From contig CAZKRY010000012.1 in NCBI GenBank assembly GCA_964555355.1, positions 177,608-241,607 of the forward strand: DNA of 64,000 nt, written 5' to 3'. Positions within the stretch are counted from its first letter, which is position 1, and each line of letters begins with the position of its first letter. The translations under genes were made by a program, and so were the position numbers. The notes beneath the pieces were generated by a model, which saw only the letters and a list, made by a program, of their open reading frames with translations, did no database searches and was not told the origin of the DNA. The DNA comes from CAIKBL01 sp964555355. GTDB taxonomy: Bacteria > Pseudomonadota > Gammaproteobacteria > Ga0077536. Below, piece after piece: positions 56,450 through 62,433 of the stretch.

Positions 56450-56996
56450 GGCCGAGTATTGAATTGCGGCTAACGAGCATGTTGAAGGCCATGCGCGAAG
56501 TCATCGCGCCCGCCATTGAAGCAGGCAATGATCTCGCACAAGAACAAGCGCAATTGATGATTGCGCAGCTCACGCTCATCGCCCGGCAATGGGACCAGGC
56601 TGCGCGTTATGAAGCGATCTGCCACCAAGTGCTCATTGCGTTGGCGCACACGCTGAGTATGGAGGCGCGCGGCGGCGAGCACACGTTGCGCGCGGCGGCG
56701 GCACTCGCTGAAGCCATTAAGCAACATGGTTTAGACGCGTCCCCCTCGCCTACTAAGAAAACACTGGATGAAGCGCGCGCCGCGATCTCTGCGGCGATCG
56801 ATGCCCTTGTCCGCGCTAGCTCGATCGATAGCACCCCGGAGTTTCACGCAGCCTCTGCCAATGCGATCCTCGAGCATGCGGAGTTGCAAACCTGGCGCGA
56901 TCGCGCGTGGTTCGCGGATACGGGGATGGATCCTGAGGGGGCGACACTGCCCGCAATTGAAGAAATGCTGGCGGCTAGTAGCCGTATCCGAGAGTA
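56194..56996 (+). repeat. direct duplication, copy 1 (~800 bp)
   Basis: It matches 57956-58759. By eye, the first ~690 bp (to about 56884) show no differences; the last ~120 bp show ten, mostly silent. The copy covers the 3' end of the phosphotransferase gene and the whole following gene. Confidence 0.85.
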
Positions 56997-56997
56997 G
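56446..56997 (+). CDS. unknown helical protein paired with the phosphotransferase
   Basis: The 183-residue protein is mainly alpha-helical with no membrane or catalytic motif (LTSMLKAMREVIAPAIEAGN near the start). It overlaps the phosphotransferase by 4 bp (ATGA), so the two probably work together. A nearly identical copy lies at 58208-58759. Its end overlaps the PIN toxin gene by 23 bp on the other strand. I do not recognise the family. Confidence 0.7.
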   Translation: MRPSIELRLTSMLKAMREVIAPAIEAGNDLAQEQAQLMIAQLTLIARQWDQAARYEAICHQVLIALAHTLSMEARGGEHTLRAAAALAEAIKQHGLDASPSPTKKTLDEARAAISAAIDALVRASSIDSTPEFHAASANAILEHAELQTWRDRAWFADTGMDPEGATLPAIEEMLAASSRIRE

Positions 56998-57427
56998 AAG
57001 GATTTAATGAGTTCACCTCAAATCCCTCGCGGCGTGCCGCTTCAGCTAGTTGATGATCGAGGGTGACAAACCGTAACGATGAAGGATCGCCTTCCGCCGC
57101 AACAATCGCCGCCGCGAGTTGCAGACTATCGGCAGCGCGTAATGCGTGCGTGCGCAATGGGCGTTGCGCGGTAATTCGGACCGAATTAGACGGGAGCATC
57201 TCCGACCACGTATCCGATAATTCACGCAGGCGGCGATAGGCCGAATTTGCCGCATCGGTACCGAGCGCGCCTTCCCGTTCACGACGCGCGAGTGCCGAGG
57301 TACATTCGACGGCGGTTCCCCACCACACAATCATTTCGGCATCGGAAAGTAGCAGCTGGCGCAGAACTTCAAACGACGGCTCGTGCACCAGCAATGGCAC
57401 GATCGCTGACGAATCCCAAAACCTCAT
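56975..57427 (-). CDS. PIN-domain toxin (VapC-like)
   Basis: The 150-residue PIN-domain ribonuclease has acidic residues in FWDSSAIVPLL, VECTSALARRE, RAADSLQLAAA and TLDHQLAEAA, the four-point metal site of VapC toxins that cut tRNA or rRNA. Its start overlaps the antitoxin stop (ATGA). It lies between the two copies of the 800-bp duplication. Confidence 0.85.
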   Translation of the reverse strand: MRFWDSSAIVPLLVHEPSFEVLRQLLLSDAEMIVWWGTAVECTSALARREREGALGTDAANSAYRRLRELSDTWSEMLPSNSVRITAQRPLRTHALRAADSLQLAAAIVAAEGDPSSLRFVTLDHQLAEAARREGFEVNSLNPSTLGYGY

Positions 57428-57708
57428 CGGCCCTGATGTCGTTCTTCGATGAGCGCGTCGACCACGTTCGCAGTGGAGTCGGGAGGTGGAACAAGGGTCT
57501 GCACATCGAACTTGTTTTGCCCGCGCCGCAAGAGTCCAGCGCGCGCTAAACGCTCGAGCCGCCCGTCAGGATGATCAGCATCGTCGATCCGCTCAATTTT
57601 CGCGATCGGCCGATTTCGGTCGAGGATCAGCACCGCACTGCCTGCTACCACCTTTTTCAGATAGGCACTCAGTTGGTTCTTTAGCTCGGATATGGTTGCG
57701 TGCTCCAT
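57424..57708 (-). CDS. Phd/YefM-type antitoxin
   Basis: The 94-residue protein begins MEHATISELKNQLSAYLKKV, the standard Phd-family DNA-binding N-terminus, and continues AVLILDRNRPIAKIERI. The disordered C-terminus should mask the PIN toxin encoded directly downstream with a 4-bp overlap. It likely represses its own promoter. Confidence 0.85.
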   Translation of the reverse strand: MEHATISELKNQLSAYLKKVVAGSAVLILDRNRPIAKIERIDDADHPDGRLERLARAGLLRRGQNKFDVQTLVPPPDSTANVVDALIEERHQGR

Positions 57709-57787
57709 ACAGGCTATCTTAGCCTAGTTATTGTGGCGTACAAGCCTTCATACGGAATCCTATCCTGTCATCTGGATTTGTTACGGC

Positions 57788-57956
57788 GGTAGTTACGGGA
57801 CACCCATCATTCGGTGTCTGCAATGACGTTGGCCTCCCGCCTGAATTGATGGGTGCGAAACGCTAAGTTTTTGTGGGGATCTGTCATTGGGTGTCCTGGA
57901 ATACGCATGGAATACGCGCATTAATTTCTTCGATCTGGTGGGTGTCCCGAACTACC
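57788..57956. mobile_element. MITE-like element, copy 1
   Basis: A 169-bp non-coding element has ~20-bp terminal inverted repeats: GGTAGTTACGGGACACCCA at the left and the complement of GGTAGTTCGGGACACCCA at the right. A second copy is at 59767-59924. Its right end coincides exactly with the start of duplication copy 2. Confidence 0.75.
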
Positions 57957-58211
57957 TGCGGCTTGTTTACCCGCGAGGAATTTCTGGCGCGTTACCAAGC
58001 GTTATCCGGGCGCACGATAAATCCGGACACGCTTCGTTATTATGAAATCATGAACGCTTGGAAATCTGCCGTGCATACCTTTGCCTCGTGCCTGCGCATT
58101 GTCGCCGATGGCAATAATCATCAAGACATCTTGTTAAGTTGGTTAGCCTCGGTAGGGCATACTGTGCTCGGCGAAGTCGTCAAATATTTGCGGAGTGTCC
58201 CGCAACGATGA
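57956..58211 (+). pseudogene. 3' fragment of the phosphotransferase gene
   Basis: It reads CGLFTREEFLARYQALSGRT onward, the last ~84 codons of the gene at 55295-56449, including the same ATGA junction. It lacks the kinase catalytic loop and so cannot be an active enzyme. It begins at the edge of the MITE-like element. Confidence 0.8.
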
Positions 58212-58759
58212 GGCCGAGTATTGAATTGCGGCTAACGAGCATGTTGAAGGCCATGCGCGAAGTCATCGCGCCCGCCATTGAAGCAGGCAATGATCTCGCA
58301 CAAGAACAAGCGCAATTGATGATTGCGCAGCTCACGCTCATCGCCCGGCAATGGGACCAGGCTGCGCGTTATGAAGCGATCTGCCACCAAGTGCTCATTG
58401 CGTTGGCGCACACGCTGAGTATGGAGGCGCGCGGCGGCGAGCACACGTTGCGCGCGGCGGCGGCACTCGCTGAAGCCATTAAGCAACATGGTTTAGACGC
58501 GTCCCCCTCGCCTACTAAGAAAACACTGGATGAAGCGCGCGCCGCGATCTCTGCGGCGATCGATGCCCTTGTCCGCGCTAGCTCGATCGATAGCACCCCG
58601 GAGTTTCACGCAGCCTCTGCCAATGCGATCCTCGAGCATGCGGAGTTACAAACCTGGCGCGACCGCGCGTGGTTTGCGGATACGGGGATGGACCCTGAGC
58701 GGGCGACACTGCCCGCAATTGAAGAAATGCTGGCGGCTAGCAGGCATATTCGAGAATAG
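58208..58759 (+). CDS. second copy of the unknown 183-residue helical protein
   Basis: This full-length copy differs from 56446-56997 only in the last 40 codons, where most changes are silent; the visible amino-acid changes are at the very C-terminus and one Gly/Arg exchange. It lacks an intact upstream phosphotransferase, so its expression is uncertain. Preservation of the frame suggests recent duplication, gene conversion or retained function. Confidence 0.6.
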   Translation: MRPSIELRLTSMLKAMREVIAPAIEAGNDLAQEQAQLMIAQLTLIARQWDQAARYEAICHQVLIALAHTLSMEARGGEHTLRAAAALAEAIKQHGLDASPSPTKKTLDEARAAISAAIDALVRASSIDSTPEFHAASANAILEHAELQTWRDRAWFADTGMDPERATLPAIEEMLAASRHIRE

Positions 58760-58863
58760 ATGAGATTTGATCGGGACATCCGCCTTTCTGCGGCTGAGTA
58801 GAAGGTCGTCTCTCGAATTGAGGGATGTATTCGAATACCGGAATTACATGGGTGTCCCCGAAT

Positions 58864-59262
58864 TCATGTTGCTTTAAGGAGCATGAATACCCAGAACGGC
58901 ATAACCAGCGACGAATGAAATGCTCCCGCAGCCGCGAACTTCAGAAGCAAATTTTTTCTTGGCGCAATTATTAGGTGCGTCATCCATATAAATAAACCGA
59001 TGATCGATGCACCGAACACCGGCATCCCTAGTGAACCGAAAATAGTCACCCATGTACCGGAAAAATGCTTCGCACAAACCCACACAACTGCGGGAGTGAT
59101 CAAAAGAGCGGCGAAAGCTCCGCCGAAATAATTGATTAGTTTGTATTCGAACGCCGCTTCATCGTTACGACCGGAATAGACCATGATGGCGCCGATTACT
59201 AACGACACAACTATCGCGACTACTAGCGCGAATGTGTAGATGATCCCGAACACGTATAGCAT
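58864..59262 (-). CDS. small integral membrane protein, unknown
   Basis: The 132-residue protein has about four membrane helices (IIYTFALVVAIVVSLVIGAI, FAALLITPAVVWVCA, GMPVFGASIIGLFIWM, and SSLVMPFWVFMLL). There are no recognisable motifs. It sits in the repeat-rich zone without partners, and its start lacks a clear ribosome site. Base use is lower in GC than its neighbours, which may mean transfer. Confidence 0.55.
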   Translation of the reverse strand: MLYVFGIIYTFALVVAIVVSLVIGAIMVYSGRNDEAAFEYKLINYFGGAFAALLITPAVVWVCAKHFSGTWVTIFGSLGMPVFGASIIGLFIWMTHLIIAPRKNLLLKFAAAGAFHSSLVMPFWVFMLLKAT

Positions 59263-59610
59263 GATATATATCGGCGATGATCGAAGAGCCGCACTCTTTA
59301 AAAGCCGGGAGCACCCGTTGATTCACACAAAAAGTGTATGCCCCTAGTCAGATGATTCAACACGCCGCAACATATCTTGATGGTGATCTTGCGGTTTTCA
59401 CTTCGTGGTCTTAACGCATTTTCTGTTCTCAAGTAATTGCGTCGAAGGCGACAAAACGCTTCAGAAGGTACCAGAGAAGATGACGATGTTCCACGCCTAC
59501 GGTATGGCTAAACTCAGACGGCCTTAGGCTCCGGACTTTGTACGATGCGTGGGCAGGGAAATACTGGACACCCACTGACGGATCCCCACAAAAAGGCTTA
59601 GAGAACATAC

Positions 59611-59660
59611 ACGTTAGCTCCGGTGTCCACGTTAGCTCCGGTGTCAGTAGCTCCGGTGTC
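59611..59660. repeat. short tandem repeat, TAGCTCCGGTGTC units
   Basis: Three imperfect units of GTTAGCTCCGGTGTC end directly in the left terminal repeat of the element at 59655-59966. Confidence 0.75.
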
Positions 59661-59966
59661 AGAGCTTGCCTTTTGCCCGTCATCAATGCGCGGCAGGGTG
59701 AGCTGGCACATGGATCGGTCATCTGTGACGGGCGCGCTGCGCGCGATTCGTCGCTGCACGGTATTGGGTGGTTACGGGACACCCATCATTCGGCGGCTGC
59801 AATGACGTTGGCCTCCCGCCTGGATTGATGGGTGCGAAACGCTAAGTTTTTGTGGGGATCCGTCATTGGGTGTCCTGGAGTACGCGCATTAATTTCTTCG
59901 ATTTGGTGGGTGTCCCGAACTACCTCCGAACTACCTGATGACAGGCAAAAGGCAAGCTCTGACACC
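59655..59966. mobile_element. inverted-repeat element A, interrupted by a MITE-like insertion
   Basis: Its ends are perfect 23-bp inverted repeats whose right arm starts GGCAAAAGGCAAGCTCTGAC. The left interior (59678-59740) matches element B at 60806-61002 read from its right end. The right interior has been replaced by the MITE-like copy 59767-59924. Confidence 0.7.
59767..59924. mobile_element. MITE-like element, copy 2
   Basis: It is 158 bp, the same as 57788-57956 apart from a few substitutions and an 11-bp deletion. The terminal inverted repeats contain CGGGACACCCA. It is nested inside element A. Confidence 0.75.
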
Positions 59967-59968
59967 GA

Positions 59969-60046
59969 AGCTGCTACAGCTGCTACAGCTGCTACCGCTT
60001 TTATGTACCGCTTTTATGTACCGCTTTTATGTACCGCTTTTATGCG
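59969..60046. repeat. short tandem repeats, AGCTGCTAC and CGCTTTTATGTAC units
   Basis: Three AGCTGCTAC units are followed by about four 13-bp CGCTTTTATGTAC units, immediately outside the right end of element A and just before the PIN gene stop. Confidence 0.8.
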
Positions 60047-60048
60047 GT

Positions 60049-60450
60049 CTAAGGCGTGACGAGCTTTAGCTTGGGGAAGTAGGTTCGATAACGCGCTGCG
60101 TCGCGAGTCAGCAAAGTCATACGGGAAACGCTGGCATGGGCACCGATATAGAAATCGGGTAGCGGCGACAATCGCGATCCTCCACGCTTGCGGTAAGTCA
60201 CAAAACATTTGCCGGCGAGAAATGCGGCCTCCCAGGGCAAGGGTAATCGATGAAAACTAAGCGCCGGCAGCGCCGCATCGAGTTCTTCGATACGCGCAAA
60301 TCCCACCGAAACTTCCGCATAAATAATTGGATTAATCGCCAGTACATCACGATCCGCCTGGCTGGCTAAAGTTTCCATCGACCACTCACACCATTGCGGA
60401 TCTTCCGTCAATACGTCTAACAACACATTGCTATCGACAAGAACTGGCAT
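60049..60450 (-). CDS. second PIN-domain toxin (VapC-like)
   Basis: The 133-residue PIN-domain protein has Asp6 in VLVDSNVLLDVL, Glu in IIYAEVSVGF, Asp in PLPDFYIGAHA and Asp in LLTRDAARY. It is paired with the AbrB-type antitoxin, with which it shares one base (TAATG). It differs from the other PIN protein in length and sequence, so it is a separate module. Confidence 0.85.
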   Translation of the reverse strand: MPVLVDSNVLLDVLTEDPQWCEWSMETLASQADRDVLAINPIIYAEVSVGFARIEELDAALPALSFHRLPLPWEAAFLAGKCFVTYRKRGGSRLSPLPDFYIGAHASVSRMTLLTRDAARYRTYFPKLKLVTP

Positions 60451-60698
60451 TACGTTTCAGCGCGGGTCAGGGCCATAATCTGCTTCGTCGTCATGCCACT
60501 GGTCGCCTTGCCCTTGAGACGCTGCACGATACTTCTGCCGCGCCCGGTCGCTTTACCGTTACGCACCTTGCGCAATCTCAAGGCATTACCTTCAACTGTG
60601 AATTCGACTTCGCTGTTGGGCAAGAGTCCCAATCGTTCGCGAATTTCCACCGGAATTGTGACCTGACCCTTTGAAGTAATACGCATTTTGATATCCAT
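60450..60698 (-). CDS. AbrB/MazE-type antitoxin
   Basis: The 82-residue protein has the SpoVT-AbrB DNA-binding motif MRITSKGQVTIPVEIRERLG and a basic C-terminal tail. It should neutralise the downstream PIN toxin and repress the pair. The start at 60698 gives four residues before the core motif. Confidence 0.85.
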   Translation of the reverse strand: MDIKMRITSKGQVTIPVEIRERLGLLPNSEVEFTVEGNALRLRKVRNGKATGRGRSIVQRLKGKATSGMTTKQIMALTRAET

Positions 60699-60773
60699 AC
60701 CGGTAAGACTTAGTGAAGTCTTACTGTCACAAACGTCACCACCGACGTCAAGCGCAGCTGTTTTTGCATATGC

Positions 60774-60811
60774 GGTGCTGGTGTCACGGTGCTGGCGGCG
60801 GTGCTGGTGTC
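60774..60811. repeat. short tandem repeat, GGTGCTGG units
   Basis: Three imperfect GGTGCTGGxGTC/GGC units lead directly into the left end of element B. Confidence 0.65.
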
Positions 60812-61002
60812 AGAGCTTGCCTTTTGCCTCTAGGTCCCGTGGCTGCCGGACAATCCGTGAAACCCGCGAATAGTGCAGGCTGAAATGCTCGCCAAGTTGC
60901 CGCAAGGTGATCGCGCTCAGCGCGGCCGTCATAGTTGACCGATTCATGTACCACTGAACGCTGCCGCACATCGATGACGGGCAAAAGGCAAGCTCTGACA
61001 CC
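60806..61002 (-). mobile_element. inverted-repeat element B carrying a transposase HTH remnant
   Basis: This 197-bp element has the same perfect 23-bp terminal inverted repeats as element A. On the minus strand it encodes LRQLGEHFSLHYSRVSRIV followed by EAKGKL and a stop formed inside the terminal repeat. That helix-turn-helix resembles the C-terminus of REP-associated (IS200-like) transposases. The rest of the gene is absent. Confidence 0.65.
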
Positions 61003-61038
61003 GGAGCTCCGGAGCTCCGAGCTCCGCGGAGCTCCGGG
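61003..61038. repeat. short tandem repeat, GGAGCTCC units
   Basis: Four overlapping GAGCTCCG units, strongly palindromic, lie immediately outside the right end of element B. Confidence 0.75.
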
Positions 61039-61105
61039 TTTATTTCTTCCGGAGACGTCCAAAACTTTTTTCCGAATGACGAATTGAAGACCTCCTTGAT
61101 AGCCA

Positions 61106-61127
61106 ACATCGGACGATCGTCCGATGT
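61106..61127. promoter_or_regulatory. 22-bp perfect palindrome upstream of the PEP-CTERM-like gene
   Basis: ACATCGGACG-AT-CGTCCGATGT is a perfect palindrome ending 61 bp before ATG 61189. The core is shared with 5295-5320 and 62360-62377. Confidence 0.7.
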
Positions 61128-61188
61128 CATCGCAACGGATTGCTGTTAGGGTCCTGGCTTAGGATTAGGCAAAAATCGGAATTTTGAA

Positions 61189-62196
61189 ATGAAAACTCAC
61201 TCACGCGCGCGCTTCACCATCGCCGGTTTAGCTTTTCTAGCGCTTCCGACTATAGCTTCTGCCGCCGGTGTTTTTGCGGAACTTAAGGTCGCAACGAGTT
61301 CCCCAGACAATGCTTTATTTGCTAACTGCGCTAATCTTACCCAGCCGCGGGATGCGTGTACGCAAAAGAGTTTTCCGCTCAATTCCGCCGAAGCGCTAGG
61401 GAACTTCGATCCGTTACAGAAGCATGTCGAGCAGTTCGCAGGACCGAATCCTGCGGTGGCGTCATTCGCTGTGGATGCAACCGCAGGTGGGTCGGCATCG
61501 CTCGGATCCCTGCATGCGTTCGCGTCGGTGCAAATAGTGGGTTCCGGGGAGCTGCTGCCGGGACGCACCCCGATATCCGGTGGCGGCGCGAGTGCAAGGG
61601 TGAGCGTGAACGATACGATTAAATTGGAATCCAAATCACTAGCGAAGGGTACGCCACTCACGCTAGAGGCTCTATTTCAGGTCAACGGCACGGGCGGTGG
61701 GGAACTCTTCCTCAACGTCCGTGGCGCCGGCACGTTGGAAAATCAAAGGTTCGGCCGTTTTAGTGACTTACTTCATGTCGAAGATGTCGCCCAAGATTTC
61801 GGCGGCGAATCGCTGGCGAATATCGGCGGACAATTCACCACCTTCGTTGGTGACATCCTCACGGTGGACTACGCATTAGAGGCGTTCACGCGAATGACTA
61901 CGACTGGCTGGCGACCCATTGATGTGCTGAATGGACGCGCGAATAATTCTTTCTATCAAAACTCTGCACATCTATTTTTCCGTGTCACAGACTCAGCGCT
62001 CGATGTCAAATTAAATAACGGCACGAACTTCACCTATGCATTCCCAACTGCCGTGCCGCTGCCACCTGCTGCCTTCATGCTACTTGGCGCGCTACCACTC
62101 CTGGGGAAACGACGAAAACAACAGGCAAATTACAAAGACGCAAATCGCAAGATCTGTTATCCGGGCGACGCCGTCATTCGAAAGGCAACCATCTAA
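61189..62196 (+). CDS. PEP-CTERM-like secreted protein
   Basis: The 335-residue protein has a signal peptide (FTIAGLAFLALPTIASAAG), a beta-rich body and a C-terminal sorting tail: FPTAVPLPPAAFMLLGALPL followed by GKRRKQ. The VPLP motif, helix and basic end match the exosortase-recognised PEP-CTERM type, although about 25 residues follow the basic cluster. It is the intact relative of the broken gene at 4245-5192. No exosortase gene lies in the window. The ribosome site is weak; the palindrome at 61106 probably regulates it. Confidence 0.75.
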   Translation: MKTHSRARFTIAGLAFLALPTIASAAGVFAELKVATSSPDNALFANCANLTQPRDACTQKSFPLNSAEALGNFDPLQKHVEQFAGPNPAVASFAVDATAGGSASLGSLHAFASVQIVGSGELLPGRTPISGGGASARVSVNDTIKLESKSLAKGTPLTLEALFQVNGTGGGELFLNVRGAGTLENQRFGRFSDLLHVEDVAQDFGGESLANIGGQFTTFVGDILTVDYALEAFTRMTTTGWRPIDVLNGRANNSFYQNSAHLFFRVTDSALDVKLNNGTNFTYAFPTAVPLPPAAFMLLGALPLLGKRRKQQANYKDANRKICYPGDAVIRKATI

Positions 62197-62433
62197 TTTT
62201 CGTCAGGCGACAATGGAATCGAGGACAGATTTTAAATCTCTCTTCTAACCAGCTCAGCGAAATATTGTCGGCATGCGAAACCTAAATAACGTGGCTGTCC
62301 CGGATTACACGCCGGTGGGTGTCCCAGATTACAATTCATCCTCGAACCGTTTACGAAGTATCGGACGAACGTCCGATGCGCGATAAACCGGCCCTGGCTA
62401 AACTGCAGCTAATAAGTACGCTGGAAAGCAATT
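62197..62433. other. intergenic region with palindrome and repeat remnants
   Basis: It contains two short relatives of the MITE end (CTGTCCCGGATTAC and GGGTGTCCCAGATTAC at about 62294-62333) and the shared palindrome at 62360-62377. No gene is seen. Confidence 0.5.
62360..62377. promoter_or_regulatory. 18-bp palindrome upstream of the secreted repeat protein
   Basis: ATCGGACG-AA-CGTCCGAT ends 56 bp before ATG 62434, nearly the same spacing as at 61106-61127. Confidence 0.65.

Larger units (their letters stand above)
57956..58759 (+). repeat. direct duplication, copy 2 (~800 bp)
   Basis: This is the second copy of 56194-56996. It is bordered on the left by the MITE-like element and on the right, within 100 bp, by another GGGTGTCCC-containing sequence (58853-58865). 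Confidence 0.85.
59263..60048. other. 786-bp gene-free stretch filled with nested repeats
   Basis: It has no credible gene. From left to right: low-GC sequence (59263-59600), a tandem array of TAGCTCCGGTGTC units (59611-59660), an inverted-repeat element (59655-59966) that contains a MITE-like copy (59767-59924), and a second tandem array (59969-60046). Confidence 0.7.

Noticed and set aside
59611..60046. CRISPR array
   Set aside because: The short repeats are contiguous or have no regular unique spacers, and no cas genes are present.
61128..61188. Possible sigma-54 (-24/-12) promoter between the palindrome and the PEP-CTERM gene
   Set aside because: A TGGC is followed by GGC, but the spacing between GG and GC is one base too long and the other two genes lack a good match.
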